Assembly (NCBI RefSeq): GCF_024198215.1
Contig: NZ_JAKCFA010000001.1
Location: 310,001-374,000, forward strand
Reading direction: 5' to 3'
From: Myxococcus qinghaiensis
GTDB lineage: Bacteria > Myxococcota > Myxococcia > Myxococcales > Myxococcaceae
Length of the DNA: 64,000 bases
The stretch's first letter is position 1. The number at the start of each line of letters is the position of its first letter. The position numbers were made by a program, and so were the translations under genes. A model generated the notes under the pieces. It made no database searches and was not told where the DNA came from. It saw nothing but the letters and a program-made list of their open reading frames with translations. Below, one piece after another: positions 1 to 9,862 of this stretch.

Positions 1-657
1 TCCATCTACGACTCCGTCATGGCGGCCACGCGCAAGGAAGTGGTCGCCCTGCTCAACGAGGGCGGCAGCGTGCTCAAGGCGCTGGAGGCGCTCCTGCGGC
101 TGCGGCAGGCGGCGTGCCACCCCGCGCTGGTGCCCGGGCAGAAGGCGACCTCGTCGTCGAAGGTGGAGACGCTGGTGGACGCGCTCGACACCGCGGTGTC
201 GGAGGGCCACAAGGCGCTCGTGTTCTCGCAGTGGACGTCGCTGTTGGACCTCATCGAGCCTGCGCTGAAGCAGGCGGGCATCGGCTTCGACCGGCTGGAT
301 GGCACCACCGTGAATCGCGGCGACGTCACGTCCCGCTTCCAGTCCGAGGACGGGCCGCCGGTGTTGCTGATGTCGCTGAAGGCGGGCGGCACGGGGTTGA
401 ATCTCACGGCGGCGGACCACGTGTTCCTGGTGGACCCGTGGTGGAACCCGGCCGTGGAGGCGCAGGCGGCGGACCGCGCGCATCGCATCGGCCAGGAGCG
501 GCCCGTCAACGTCTACCGCCTGGTGTCCCAGGGCACCGTCGAGGAGCGCATCCTCGGGCTCCAGGACAAGAAGCGCGCGTTGATGGAGGCGGCCTTGAGC
601 GAGGCGGCCGGCGCCGCGGCCATCACCCGTGAAGACCTGCTGGAGTTGTTCTCGTGA
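1..657 (+). CDS. SNF2-family DNA helicase, C-terminal part (5' end outside window)
   Basis: The reading frame is open from base 1, so the gene begins upstream; only the last 218 residues are present. They form the second RecA-like lobe of an SNF2/Rad54-type ATPase. The helicase motifs are clear: [15 protein letters not shown] (motif IV region), [19 protein letters not shown] (motif V) and DRAHRIGQ (motif VI, arginine finger). Members use ATP to translocate on double-stranded DNA and remodel nucleoprotein complexes; bacterial copies are usually large (about 900-1100 aa) and poorly characterised. The TGA stop overlaps the GTG start of the next gene by 4 bases, so the two are probably translationally coupled. 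The substrate of this protein cannot be inferred from the fragment. Confidence 0.93.
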   Translation, partial: SIYDSVMAATRKEVVALLNEGGSVLKALEALLRLRQAACHPALVPGQKATSSSKVETLVDALDTAVSEGHKALVFSQWTSLLDLIEPALKQAGIGFDRLDGTTVNRGDVTSRFQSEDGPPVLLMSLKAGGTGLNLTAADHVFLVDPWWNPAVEAQAADRAHRIGQERPVNVYRLVSQGTVEERILGLQDKKRALMEAALSEAAGAAAITREDLLELFS

Positions 658-2483
658 CCTGGCTTCGACTGACCACCGTGGGAGTGCTCCTGATGATGTC
701 CCTGGATGCCGAGGCGAAGAAGTCGGACGCGGCCACCGCGCTGCGCACCCTCATCGAGCAGGATTGGCAGTACCAGCTGGAGCACAGCCCGACGTACGCG
801 TCGGTGCAGGGGGACCGTCGCTGGAACGAGCGCTGGGATGACCTGAGCCTCGCGGCCATCCAGGCGGACCACCAGCACTCGCGCCAGGTGCTGGAGAAGC
901 TGAAGAAGGTGGAGCGCGCGAAGCTGTCCGCCGAGGACCAGCTCAACCTGGACCTGTTCCGCAAGGAGCACGAGACGTGGGTGGAGGAGCACCGCTTCGG
1001 CTGGTACCTGCTGCCCACGAACCAGATGGGCAGCATCCCGGAGGGAATCAGGCAGCCTCCCGGCGTGCAGACGGCCTACCAGCTGGCGGACACGCTGCGC
1101 TTCGAGACGGTGAAGGACTACGAGGACTGGCTCGTCCGGCTCCAGGGCTTCGGCACCTACGTGGACCAGGTGGTGGCGCTGATGCGCGAGGGCCTGCGCC
1201 AGAAGAAGGTGCACCCGCGCGTCATCCTCCAGCGCATCCCTCCCCAGATTCAGCGACAGCTGGTGGAGGACCCGACGAAGAGCGGCTTCTACAGCCCCTT
1301 CCTGCGCTTCCCGGAGAAGCTCTCCGCCGCGGAGCAGCAGCGCCTGGCGGAGGCGGGCCAGAAGGCCGTGCGCGAGGGCGTGGTGCCCGCGCTGCGGCGC
1401 TTCCACCAGTTCCTCACCGCCGAGTACATCCCCGGCGCGCCCGAGGCCGTGGGCATCTGGCAGTTGCAGGACGGCGCGGAGCTGTATGGCTTCTTCGCGC
1501 GCAAGTACACGACCACCACGCTGACGCCGGACGAGATTCACACCCGGGGGCTGGCGGAGGTGAAGCGCATCCGTGGAGAGATGGAGGCCATCATGAAGCG
1601 GACGGGCTTCCAGGGCTCGCTCGCGGAGTTCTTCCAGTTCCTGCGCACGGACCCGCGCTTCTACGCCCGCACCGGTGACGAGCTGCTGATGCGCTACCGG
1701 GCGCTGTCCAAGCAGATTGACCCGCGGCTGGTGCGCCTGTTCAAGACGCTGCCGCGCCAGCCCTACGCGGTGGAGCCGACGCCCGAGGCGATGGCGCCCG
1801 ACGTGACGACGGGCTTCTACTACCCGGCGGCCTCGGACGGCTCGCGTCCCGGCACGTACCTGGTGAACCTCTACCGTCCGGAGACGCGCCCGCTCTGGGA
1901 GATGGTGCCGCTCACGCTGCACGAGGCCGTGCCCGGACACCACCTCCAGACGGCCCTGGCCACCGAGCAGACGGGGCTGCCGGAGTTCCGTCGCTACGGC
2001 TACTACGTGGCCTATGGCGAGGGCTGGGCGCTGTACTGCGAGACGCTGGGCGACGAGCTGGGCCTCTACGCGGACCCCTACGACAAGTTGGGCCAGCTCT
2101 CGTACGACATGTGGCGCGCCGTCCGCCTCGTGGTGGACACCGGCATGCACGCGAAGAAGTGGACGCGCCAGCAGGCCCTCGACTTCTTCATGGAGAACGC
2201 GCCCCGCCAGACGTTGGACATCACCAACGAGGTGGACCGCTACATCGCCTGGCCCGGACAGGCGCTCGCATACAAGGTGGGGCAGCTCAAGATTCAGGAG
2301 CTGCGCACGCGCGCGGAGCAGGCGCTGGGCTCGCGCTTCGATGTGCGCGAGTTCCACGACGTGGTGCTGCTCGGGGGCTCGCTGCCGCTGGACGTCCTGG
2401 AGCGCAAGGTCGACGCGTGGGTGGCGGGACAGCAGCCTCCCTCCGGAAAGAAGGGGGCTTCGTCCCACGCACCTGCGCCGTAG
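654..2483 (+). CDS. DUF885-family putative secreted metallopeptidase
   Basis: A 609-residue protein whose N-terminus (about 22 residues, hydrophobic stretch VGVLLMMSL ending near AEA-K) looks like a signal peptide, so export to the periplasm is likely. The diagnostic feature is HEAVPGHH at about residues 423-430, the conserved metal-binding-like motif of the DUF885 family, with the usual [11 protein letters not shown] segment upstream. Length fits the family (550-620 aa). Family members are presumed zinc carboxypeptidase-like enzymes but few have been tested. The GTG start overlaps the stop of the SNF2 gene as GTGA, so the gene may be read from the helicase transcript although the functions look unrelated. 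Start choice rests on this overlap and on the signal peptide. Confidence 0.88.
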   Translation: MTWLRLTTVGVLLMMSLDAEAKKSDAATALRTLIEQDWQYQLEHSPTYASVQGDRRWNERWDDLSLAAIQADHQHSRQVLEKLKKVERAKLSAEDQLNLDLFRKEHETWVEEHRFGWYLLPTNQMGSIPEGIRQPPGVQTAYQLADTLRFETVKDYEDWLVRLQGFGTYVDQVVALMREGLRQKKVHPRVILQRIPPQIQRQLVEDPTKSGFYSPFLRFPEKLSAAEQQRLAEAGQKAVREGVVPALRRFHQFLTAEYIPGAPEAVGIWQLQDGAELYGFFARKYTTTTLTPDEIHTRGLAEVKRIRGEMEAIMKRTGFQGSLAEFFQFLRTDPRFYARTGDELLMRYRALSKQIDPRLVRLFKTLPRQPYAVEPTPEAMAPDVTTGFYYPAASDGSRPGTYLVNLYRPETRPLWEMVPLTLHEAVPGHHLQTALATEQTGLPEFRRYGYYVAYGEGWALYCETLGDELGLYADPYDKLGQLSYDMWRAVRLVVDTGMHAKKWTRQQALDFFMENAPRQTLDITNEVDRYIAWPGQALAYKVGQLKIQELRTRAEQALGSRFDVREFHDVVLLGGSLPLDVLERKVDAWVAGQQPPSGKKGASSHAPAP

Positions 2484-4223
2484 CTACTTGCCGAGCTTCA
2501 CCGTGGCCCTCATCAGTTGCTTGAGGGCGCGGTGGGCGCGCGGGCCACCGGCCTTGATGATGCGGTCATTCAGGTCGTCCACCAGCCGGTGGCGAAGGGG
2601 AGGCTCGGTGGTGAGCAGGGCCTCGTAGCTGGCCCGCAGCTCCTCCTCCCGCTCCGCGAAGGCGCGCAGCTCCTGCTCCCGCGCGGCGAGCTGCTCCCTC
2701 AGGGTGAACAGCTCCTCCCGCTCCTCGTCGCGCACGGCGAGCCGCGCGCGCAGGGTGGTCAGCTCCAGTTGCTCCGCCTCCCACAGCGTGCGCTGTGACT
2801 CCAGCTCGCGCAGCCGCGCCTCGGTGGCCTCGCTCTGCGCGAGCAGGGCCTGGTGACGGGCTTCCGCGTCCCGTGCCGCGGCCTGGGCCGCCTGGGCGTC
2901 CTCGCTCCGTTGGTGATGCGCCTGCCGCAGCTCCTGGCGGAGGTCCTCCATCCACAGGGACGCACGGGCCACCCAGCTCAGGTCCTGGGGCGGCTGCTCC
3001 AGGCTGACGGTCAGCTGCTCCAGCCACGCACGGCGCAGCGCCCGCTGGGCGTCGATGTACTCCGTACCTCGCGCCAGGGACTGGCTCCAGTCGCTCGCGA
3101 GGAACTCCTCCAGCGAGCCCTCCGTCTCCGCGAGGCCCGCCTTCTTCTGACGGTAGTAGTCATTGAAGGCGAACAGGTGGGTGGGCACGCCCGCGACCTT
3201 GCCCAACAGCGTCACATGGTAGGACGAGGCGACCAGCACCTCGCTCTGGCGAATCTTCTCGACGGCCTGCGACAGCCGCCCCTGGAAGAGCAGGCCCACC
3301 AGGTCGATGACGTCCGCGAGCGGGAAGTGCTCCGGGAAGGCCGTCTTGCGCATGGCCGCGACGCTGTCCTCCACCACGGGCCGCTCGTCGATGTACGCGT
3401 TGAGGACGACGGGCGAGGCGCTCTCTCCAAACCGCGCGCGCAAGGCCTGGAGCTGCTCGTTCATCCGCGTGCTGGGCGTGGGCTGCTCCTCCGGGTCCTC
3501 GCCCACGTTGGTGTAGACGTATGTGGAGAGGTTCATGTGCAGCGCGAAGCGGCCGGGCACAGGCGACAGGGGTCCCGAGAGCGCGGCCTCCTCCGTCGCG
3601 CGAACCAGCTCCTCCAGCGCGTCGTCACCGGACAGCCGTGCCTGGATTCCACAGGCCACCAGGGCCTCGGTGGACTCCGGATCCCGACACCCGACGAGTG
3701 CGGGCTGCCACTGCCGCGCATGCGCCGCGACGCGGCTGGCGAATTCGGGCCCCACCTGGAGCCCGGACAGGACGTAGTGGACGGGGAGCCAGGTGCGCAG
3801 GACGGTCTCGATGAGCCCCAGCATCGAGTCCCCCCAGCGCGCGTTGAAGTACCCACCGCCGTAGACATGCAGGTGGGCCGGGCCCTGGAGCAGGAGAGGC
3901 GACACGGGCTCCAGCCCCAGCTCCCTCGCCGTGCGGTCCGCCTCCTCCCTGGGCGCGGCCGAGAAGAAGACGAAGTCCTCCGTTCCGAGGACGCCGGGGA
4001 GCTGTCGCAGGGCCTGTGGGTCCGCCACCCTGCTCAGCTCATGCAGGGAGGCGACGACCGAGGACTCCTTGCGCGCGCGGTGCCAGCGCACGACGCCTTG
4101 GAGCATGAGGATGTCCCCGAAGTTCCAGTAGCCGTTGAATCCTCCAACGAGGAGGACCTTTGGCAGTTCGGGGCTGTTGAGCTTCTTCAGGGTGATGGGC
4201 GTCGCGAAGAAGGAGAAGCGCAT
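2484..4223 (-). CDS. polysaccharide pyruvyl transferase-family protein with C-terminal coiled coil
   Basis: The first ~390 residues resemble the WcaK/AmsJ/CsaB polysaccharide pyruvyl transferase family: GFNGYWNFGDILMLQGVV near the N-terminus corresponds to the family's G-N-x-GD entry motif, and VLVASSYHVTLLGKVAGVP near residue 335 to the conserved S-x-x-H-x-x-x-x-A/G-x-x-x-G-V-P block. Such enzymes transfer pyruvate from phosphoenolpyruvate to sugars of exported polysaccharides. The last ~170 residues are an Ala/Glu/Arg-rich coiled coil absent from the basic family, perhaps for oligomerisation or anchoring to an assembly complex. The frame extends to a GTG at 4259; the ATG at 4223 has AAGAAAAAGG directly upstream and is preferred weakly. 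The stop abuts that of the convergent DUF885 gene without spacing. Confidence 0.78.
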   Translation of the reverse strand: MRFSFFATPITLKKLNSPELPKVLLVGGFNGYWNFGDILMLQGVVRWHRARKESSVVASLHELSRVADPQALRQLPGVLGTEDFVFFSAAPREEADRTARELGLEPVSPLLLQGPAHLHVYGGGYFNARWGDSMLGLIETVLRTWLPVHYVLSGLQVGPEFASRVAAHARQWQPALVGCRDPESTEALVACGIQARLSGDDALEELVRATEEAALSGPLSPVPGRFALHMNLSTYVYTNVGEDPEEQPTPSTRMNEQLQALRARFGESASPVVLNAYIDERPVVEDSVAAMRKTAFPEHFPLADVIDLVGLLFQGRLSQAVEKIRQSEVLVASSYHVTLLGKVAGVPTHLFAFNDYYRQKKAGLAETEGSLEEFLASDWSQSLARGTEYIDAQRALRRAWLEQLTVSLEQPPQDLSWVARASLWMEDLRQELRQAHHQRSEDAQAAQAAARDAEARHQALLAQSEATEARLRELESQRTLWEAEQLELTTLRARLAVRDEEREELFTLREQLAAREQELRAFAEREEELRASYEALLTTEPPLRHRLVDDLNDRIIKAGGPRAHRALKQLMRATVKLGK

Positions 4224-4359
4224 CCTTTTTCTTAACCACGGACCCCGCGACGCCGTCACCCGTAACCGACGTCATGAGATGTGACAGTGCACCGTTTCAC
4301 AGAGGCTCGGTCGCTTCTCGCGCGAATGTTTCACGCATACCGCCGAGCACACCTCCCGC

Positions 4360-5649
4360 TCAGCGCCCCGACTTCCTGGCGGGCGACGGCTTGGGCGCGG
4401 GCGTGAGCCGTCCATGTTTCCTCAGGGCCTTCACCAGGCCGTCATGCGGCAGGCCGTAGACGCGGACATTGTCCGCGCCCGTCATGGTGTCGGAGGCGAG
4501 CATCGCGTTGAGGATGGCTTCCTGCGTGGCCTGCACGGTGGCCTCGAAGAGGGGGTTGAGTCTGTCATTGCCGAGCACCGTGATGTTGGCGACATGGGCC
4601 TCCGTCGGAGGCTTCACGTGCTGGGTGGAGAACGCGAGGAAGATGTCTCCCGAGTAGTTCTCACCCAGTCCGCCCATCTTGGAGATGCCCAGGGGCACGC
4701 GCCGCGCGAGCCGTCCGAGCTGATGGGGCAAGAGGGGCGCATCCGTCGCGACGACGACGATGATGGAGCCCGCTCCCTCGAAGGGATTGGGCGCGGAGGG
4801 GAGGGCGCTCGTGGCGCCACAGGACGACATGGAGCTCAGCATGGGGCTGCCGGGCTTCTGCGCGCCGAGGTAGCAGGGCTTGTTCCCCGGCAGCTCCTCG
4901 CCCACGGGGACGCCCTCGACGGAGAACAGGCGCCGCGAGCCGTAGTTGCACTGCACCAGCACGCCCAGGGTGTAGCCGCCCGCGGACTCGGGCAGCTTGC
5001 GGGACGCGGTGCCGATGCCACCCTTGAAGCCGTGGCACACCATGCCGGTGCCTCCACCGACGGAGCCCTCCGCCATGGGGCCCGGGCGTGCCTTCTCCAG
5101 GGCCTGGATTGCGTGCTGGGGCTTGAGGTGGAAGCCGTAGATGTCGTTGAGCATCCCGTCCCACGTCTCCGCGACGACGGGCAGGCCCAAGTCCCAGGCG
5201 AGGTTCTTGTCCACCGCCCAGGAGATGACGGCTTCGCGCGCCGCGCCGATGTCGTTGGTGTTGGTGATCATCACCGGGCCGTTGAGCTCACCGGACTCCT
5301 GAATCCAGTGGGTGCCCGTCATCTCGCCGTTGCCGTTGAGGGCGTAGGTGGCGGCGAACACCGGCTCGGACACGCCGTCTTTGCCTCGGGGCAGCACCGC
5401 AGTGACGCCGGTGCGCACGGGACCTTTGCCCTTCTCGATGCGGCCCTCGCCGGAGATGAGCGTCGTGTGGCCCACCTCCACGCCGGGCACGTCGGTGATG
5501 GCGTCGAGGGGACCGGACTGGCCGCCGAAGGTGATGCCCAGGTCCCTGGCGCGAGCCCGGGGGCGCTCTGCCTGAGCGGTGGCGAGCGAGGGAGTCATCG
5601 ACAAGCAGAGCAGCACGGAGGGGAGCAGCAGTCGCCAGCGGTTGCGCAT
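4360..5649 (-). CDS. P1 family peptidase (DmpA/S58, D-aminopeptidase-esterase type), secreted
   Basis: A 429-residue protein with an N-terminal signal peptide (about 25 residues ending ATA-Q). It carries the P1/DmpA signature: DLGITFGGQSGPLDAITDVPGVEVGH at the start of the mature chain (quoted in two overlapping parts: DLGITFGGQSGPLDA and ITDVPGVEVGH), TGVTAVLPRG, and GAGSIIVVVATDAPLLP around Gly294-Ser295. DmpA enzymes cleave themselves at the Gly-Ser bond to expose the serine as N-terminal nucleophile, and hydrolyse N-terminal D- or L-amino acids from short peptides and amides. Length matches the family plus a leader. A Shine-Dalgarno-like AGGAAG lies about 7 bases before the ATG. It is followed by an independent lipoprotein gene; no pathway partner is evident. 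Confidence 0.93.
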   Translation of the reverse strand: MRNRWRLLLPSVLLCLSMTPSLATAQAERPRARARDLGITFGGQSGPLDAITDVPGVEVGHTTLISGEGRIEKGKGPVRTGVTAVLPRGKDGVSEPVFAATYALNGNGEMTGTHWIQESGELNGPVMITNTNDIGAAREAVISWAVDKNLAWDLGLPVVAETWDGMLNDIYGFHLKPQHAIQALEKARPGPMAEGSVGGGTGMVCHGFKGGIGTASRKLPESAGGYTLGVLVQCNYGSRRLFSVEGVPVGEELPGNKPCYLGAQKPGSPMLSSMSSCGATSALPSAPNPFEGAGSIIVVVATDAPLLPHQLGRLARRVPLGISKMGGLGENYSGDIFLAFSTQHVKPPTEAHVANITVLGNDRLNPLFEATVQATQEAILNAMLASDTMTGADNVRVYGLPHDGLVKALRKHGRLTPAPKPSPARKSGR

Positions 5650-5695
5650 GCCCCGCTTCCTACTCCTCCCCGCACCGCCCGTGTAGCGCGGAGGT

Positions 5696-5725
5696 GAGGG
5701 CGCCCGTGGATTCTCGAGCGCCCTC
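5696..5725 (-). terminator. hairpin terminator after the nuclease lipoprotein gene
   Basis: A perfect 8-bp inverted repeat, GAGGGCGC and GCGCCCTC, with a 14-base loop lies 8 bases beyond the stop codon of the gene ending at 5734. There is no clear U-tract, as is common in GC-rich genomes. It would separate that gene from the P1 peptidase gene downstream. Confidence 0.5.
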
Positions 5726-5733
5726 GCGGTGCG

Positions 5734-8445
5734 TCAGAACGCGGTGCCGTCCGCGCGCAGGCCAGGAGACGAAGACAGTCCGGAGGGCAGCGTGGTGTGT
5801 CGCACGAAGGTTCCATTCGGGTCCGCGTCCGGGGAGCGGTTGTCGGACACGTTGTCCACGGTGGAGATGTAGCTGTACGTGTCCACGTCGGCGTTGTCCG
5901 ACTTGCGCAGCCGCACGGTGTCGCTGTCGTTGCCCAGGCCCAGGGCTCCACTGGAGGCGCGCACCGCGTTCGTCCTGCCCGGGGGAATGCCCGCCGTCCC
6001 GCCGAAGACGACCACGGCCTTGCCCGCGCCAAGCGTCGTGCCCGCCGGGAAGACATGGCGCGAGAGGGCGGAGTCCCACACGCTCCAGCCGGAGATGTCC
6101 ACGGCGACAGCGCCCACGTTGACCAGCTCCACGAACTCGTAGGCGACGTTGTTGCTGCTGCCGACGGCGGGCTCGTTGGCGAGCACCTCGTTGATGATGA
6201 CGCGGCCGGTGCCCGTGGTGATGGTCAACGCGGAATCACTCTCGTCGAAGAGGGCGGCGTTCGAGGCGTCCACCACGCGCACGAGCGTGTTGCTGGACGC
6301 GACGGCCGGCAGCGTCCACGCGTAGCTGCCCTGGACGGCGGGCACCGAGGCGGCCAGCACGCTCCACATTGTACCGCCGTCGGTGGTGGCCTCCACGCGC
6401 ACGTCGGCGATGCCCCAGGCGTGCCAGCGGATGGGGAGCACGGAGCCCGCCGCGTAGGTGCCGCCATGGGGCTCCTTGAGCCGCAGGAAGGGCGCCGTCG
6501 CGGAGCTGAACGCGTAGGCGCTCACGACGGGGCGATGGTCGCTCAGGGTGTTCAGGTAGTCGGGCACCCACTGGTCCGCGTAGAGGACCTCGGCGGTGTC
6601 GGGGAGGTAGCGGGCGGCCACCTCGTTGCTGGCCAACGTGTGGTCCACCACGTTCTCGAAGCCGATGGACGTGTCGTCGCCCGCCAGTGACAGCTCGCGG
6701 GTGATGAAGGTGTAGCCGCTCGGGTCCGACACGAAATCCTGGTACGGCGTGGGCAGCGGCTGCTGGGTGTCGGGGTCCAGGGAGATGGACTCGTCCACGT
6801 CGTCGTTCCAGTCGCCGATGACGAGCACGTGTGTCTGCGCGAGGTTCTGGTCCAGGTACTCCTTCAGCGCGGCGCTCGCGCGCTCCCGGGCCGCGCGGGG
6901 GCCGGTGGGGTCCGCGCTCTCCGCGCGCATGTGGACCACGATGGCGACAAGCGGCGTCTGCGTGCCCTGGATTTCGGTGGTGAAGTTCACCCGCAGGGGC
7001 GGGCGGTTTCCGAAGTCGCTCTCGGTGCCGATGCGCAGCAGCTCCGCGCTCTGGAAGGAGAGCGAGCTGTCGTAGAGGATGCCCAGCTTCTGCGTGCTGG
7101 CGCCGTACGGACTGGTGCTGCCGGTGACGAAGCTGGCGTTGTTGGAGAGAAAGCCGCTGAAGCCCGGGAGCTGGGCCTTGAGGGTGTCGAAGTCGGCGAC
7201 GTCGACCATCTCCACCATGCCCCACAGGTTGGCGCCCGCCTCGAGCATGACGTCGCGTGCGTAGGCGATCTGCAGGTCATCCAGCGCACCGCCCTGTGAC
7301 GTGGAGTTCGGGGGGCCCTGCGTGTCCGAGCCGAAGTAGGTGAGGTTGTAGTGGCCCACCTTGAACACCGGAGGGCTGAAGCCGGTGATGGACAGCACCA
7401 GGCTCCGCGAGGCCGTGCGGGACGTCGAGTCCGTCGCGGTGACGATGAGGTCGAAGGTGCCCTGCACGGTGGGCGTCCCGGAGAGGACCCCCGAGGAGGA
7501 CAGCGCGAGGCCGTCCGGCAACGCCCCCATCGTGACGGCCCAGCTCAGGGGCTCCACGCCTCTAGCGGCCGTGAGGGTGGACTCGTAGGACTCGTCCCGG
7601 GTGGCACCGGGCAGCGACGTGGTGGTGACGGTGAAGGCCGTCAGGACGATGAGCTGGGAAGCGTACAGCGCCCCCTTGCCGTTGGCGTCCGTGGCCGACA
7701 CGACGAAGCTGAACTCACCCGCCTGGGTGAGCGTTCCCTGGAGGAGTCCCTGGCCGGACAGCGACAGGCCCGGCGGCAGGTCGCCCACGGGCGCGAAGGT
7801 GAAGGGCGCCTTGCCTCCGGAGGCGGTCAGCGTGAGCGAGAGGCTGTCACCCACTTGCCGGGTGGAGAGCTGGAACTGGCCGATGCGCGGAGGCTCGTAG
7901 ACGGTGAGCGCGAGGTCCGCGGTATCGCTCTCGCCTGACGCGTCCCGCGCGCGCACGGTGAAGGTGGAGGTCCCCGCTGCGGAGGGCGTCCCGGTGAGCG
8001 TCCCGTTGGCGTTGAGCGAGAGGCCCGCGGGCAGCGCTCCGGCGGTGCGGTCCCAGGTCAGCGGAGCCCGTCCACCGGAGGCCGATAGGACGATGGAGTA
8101 CAGGCTGCCGGTGTAGGTGTCCGCCAGCGTCTCCGTGAGGATGGCAGGAGGCGTGGCGGGGCCGGCGTCCGTCTCGGGGCCCGCGTCCGGGACGAAGCCA
8201 CCGTCCAGGTCGGGACCGCTGTCCGGGGTGAAGCCGCCATCCGTGTCGGGGCCCGCGTCGGTGCTCGGCCCACTGTCGGGCGTGGGGCCCGCGTCGGTGC
8301 TCGGGCCACTGTCGGGGTCGCCGTTGTTGGGGCCGGCATCTGCCTGGACTCCGCTGTCCACCACCCCGGGGGTGGGGTCGGAGTCGGAGCAGGCGGCCAA
8401 CAGGAAGAGGACGAGCAGCGGCGCGAGTGCGCGATGCGACACCAT
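5734..8445 (-). CDS. lipoprotein with Ig-like repeats, endonuclease/exonuclease/phosphatase domain and lamin-tail domain
   Basis: A 903-residue surface or periplasmic lipoprotein. The start at 8445 is chosen because it gives a lipoprotein signal with lipobox LLAAC (Cys19) and a GGAG ribosome site 8 bases upstream. In order: an Asp/Gly/Pro-rich linker of repeated DSGP/DAGP units (about 20-95); three putative Ig domains of He_PIG type with repeated L-P-x-G-L-S-L-x-x-x-G-x-L-x-G-T-P motifs (about 96-370); an endonuclease/exonuclease/phosphatase fold (about 375-660) with GDWNDD near 540 and the catalytic SDHRPV near 634; a short beta domain; and a C-terminal lamin-tail domain (INEVLANE, YEFVELVNVG, DISGWSVWD). 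The fold suggests an extracellular DNase or phosphodiesterase. Substrate is not determined; family architecture is common in predatory myxobacteria. Confidence 0.86.
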   Translation of the reverse strand: MVSHRALAPLLVLFLLAACSDSDPTPGVVDSGVQADAGPNNGDPDSGPSTDAGPTPDSGPSTDAGPDTDGGFTPDSGPDLDGGFVPDAGPETDAGPATPPAILTETLADTYTGSLYSIVLSASGGRAPLTWDRTAGALPAGLSLNANGTLTGTPSAAGTSTFTVRARDASGESDTADLALTVYEPPRIGQFQLSTRQVGDSLSLTLTASGGKAPFTFAPVGDLPPGLSLSGQGLLQGTLTQAGEFSFVVSATDANGKGALYASQLIVLTAFTVTTTSLPGATRDESYESTLTAARGVEPLSWAVTMGALPDGLALSSSGVLSGTPTVQGTFDLIVTATDSTSRTASRSLVLSITGFSPPVFKVGHYNLTYFGSDTQGPPNSTSQGGALDDLQIAYARDVMLEAGANLWGMVEMVDVADFDTLKAQLPGFSGFLSNNASFVTGSTSPYGASTQKLGILYDSSLSFQSAELLRIGTESDFGNRPPLRVNFTTEIQGTQTPLVAIVVHMRAESADPTGPRAARERASAALKEYLDQNLAQTHVLVIGDWNDDVDESISLDPDTQQPLPTPYQDFVSDPSGYTFITRELSLAGDDTSIGFENVVDHTLASNEVAARYLPDTAEVLYADQWVPDYLNTLSDHRPVVSAYAFSSATAPFLRLKEPHGGTYAAGSVLPIRWHAWGIADVRVEATTDGGTMWSVLAASVPAVQGSYAWTLPAVASSNTLVRVVDASNAALFDESDSALTITTGTGRVIINEVLANEPAVGSSNNVAYEFVELVNVGAVAVDISGWSVWDSALSRHVFPAGTTLGAGKAVVVFGGTAGIPPGRTNAVRASSGALGLGNDSDTVRLRKSDNADVDTYSYISTVDNVSDNRSPDADPNGTFVRHTTLPSGLSSSPGLRADGTAF

Positions 8446-8636
8446 GAAAGAACTCCAAGCGAGGAACGAAGGACGCGGAGAGAAGTGAATCCTAGCGCAG
8501 GGGCTTCTCGCACGCGGGTGGGGTGAGGCAGGGGCGTCAGGTCCGTTTCGAGCCCGGCGTCGGAGGCCACGAGACCGGCCCCCCGACGCACGGTTCCTGG
8601 AGCTGGCCCCTCGGCTCCTTGCGCGAAAGAACATTC

Positions 8637-9650
8637 ATGACCGAGCGTGAGCTGACGCATCTCGAGGTGCCGTGTTTCGTCGATTTCACGGAGGCCCTCT
8701 CGGGGCGGGAGTTGATGGCCCAGGGCGTGGGACCCGACTTCGACCTGTGGCTCCTGGCCCTGGAGGGAGAACGGGATGACCGGGAGCAAGTCGCACCGGA
8801 CCTGCCTTCCTTCGCGAAGTCGCTGGCGGACACACCCCAGTCCTACGAAGTCCTTCGCTTCTCCGCGCCGGGGGCTCCACCCGAGTGCGTCCGCCTGCCC
8901 CCCAACCGACGCAACTTCCATTTCGTGCAGCCGCTCCCGGACGGTGAGGTGCTGCTGGTGGGCGGGCGCTGCAGGTACCTCGACAAGGACGCGCACGAGC
9001 GCAACGCGGTGGTCTTCTCCCGCGACGGGCGCATGACGCGCGAGCTGACCCTCGGTGACGGCATCCAGGACGTGCAGGCCACCGCCGATGGGCGCCTGTG
9101 GGTGAGCTACTTCGACGAAGGCGTGCTCGGCAACCGGGGGTGGGGTCGTGGGGATATCGACAGCGAGCCGATTGGACGCAGTGGGCTGGTCCTCTTCGAT
9201 GCGCGGGGCCAGCGACTGAGTGAGTACGACGCGAGGGCCGTGGGCACCGACGTCATCGTCGACTGCTATGCGCTCAACGTCGCGGCGAACGACGAGATGT
9301 GGCTGTACTTCTACACGGACTTTCCCCTGGTCCGCCTTCGCGAGGGGGGACGTCCCGCCGTCTGGAAGACCCCCGTCGCCGGAGCGAGCGCGCTCGCCGT
9401 GGGCGCGACGCACGTGCTGTTCGGGGGCTCCTATTCAGCGCGCTCCACCTTCGAGCTGTTCGCCCTGCACGGTGGCGGTAGGGACGCGCTCGTTCCCGCG
9501 GGCACCTTCGTCTTCGTGGACCCGGACGGGACGCGGTGGCAGCCCACGTGGATGTGCGGGCGCGGCCCCTGGCTCTATGGCGGCGAAGGCACGCGCGCTT
9601 TTCGTATCGACCTCGACACTCTCGTCGCGGCGACCCGGGTCTGGCACTGA
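8637..9650 (+). CDS. hypothetical protein, possibly beta-propeller
   Basis: I do not recognise a named family. The ATG at 8637 (MTERELTHLEVPC) is preferred over an upstream ATG at 8523 because the extra 38 residues are Arg/Gly/Pro-rich and look non-coding. The 337-residue product has repeated short beta-strand patterns such as VLLVGGRCRY, DGRLWVSYFDEGVLG, DEMWLYFYTDFPL and HVLFGGSYS, spaced by about 45-60 residues, which is what a six- or seven-bladed propeller looks like. No signal peptide is visible, so it should be cytosolic. It is divergent from the nuclease lipoprotein gene, with a 190-base shared upstream region, and is followed by a short coding remnant. Codon usage matches the neighbours. 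Confidence 0.7.
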   Translation: MTERELTHLEVPCFVDFTEALSGRELMAQGVGPDFDLWLLALEGERDDREQVAPDLPSFAKSLADTPQSYEVLRFSAPGAPPECVRLPPNRRNFHFVQPLPDGEVLLVGGRCRYLDKDAHERNAVVFSRDGRMTRELTLGDGIQDVQATADGRLWVSYFDEGVLGNRGWGRGDIDSEPIGRSGLVLFDARGQRLSEYDARAVGTDVIVDCYALNVAANDEMWLYFYTDFPLVRLREGGRPAVWKTPVAGASALAVGATHVLFGGSYSARSTFELFALHGGGRDALVPAGTFVFVDPDGTRWQPTWMCGRGPWLYGGEGTRAFRIDLDTLVAATRVWH

Positions 9651-9660
9651 ATGCTCCTGA

Positions 9661-9852
9661 CACTCTCCACGACACACCACCCGACGCTACCTGTGCCACC
9701 AGCGGAGCCTCGCGCGCGAGGCCATGGCGTGGCTGGCGGAGGTTGACGAGGCCCTGGAGCGCTTCGTCTGGAAGGAGCCGCTGCGGCGCGTGCACGAGTG
9801 TGTCTTCGGCGTGCTCGCGCTGGAGAGCGAGCCGGTGGACCCTCGGCTGTAG
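9661..9852 (+). pseudogene. short coding remnant, C-terminal fragment of an unknown protein
   Basis: From 9661, just after an in-frame stop, to TAG at 9852 there is an open frame whose translation has ordinary protein composition (RYLCHQRSLAREAMAWLAEV, then DEALERFVWKEPLRRVHECV). It has no good start codon except an internal ATG at about 9724 and no upstream ribosome site. It looks like the preserved 3' end of a decayed gene, or a small protein of about 43 residues from the internal ATG. Family unknown. Confidence 0.25.
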
Positions 9853-9862
9853 GCCCGTGGAG

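Noticed and set aside
513..2468. 651-aa open frame on the minus strand opposite the DUF885 gene
   Set aside because: Composition (Arg/His/Leu/Val-rich without motifs) is the mirror of the GC-rich plus-strand gene, which has clear family motifs.
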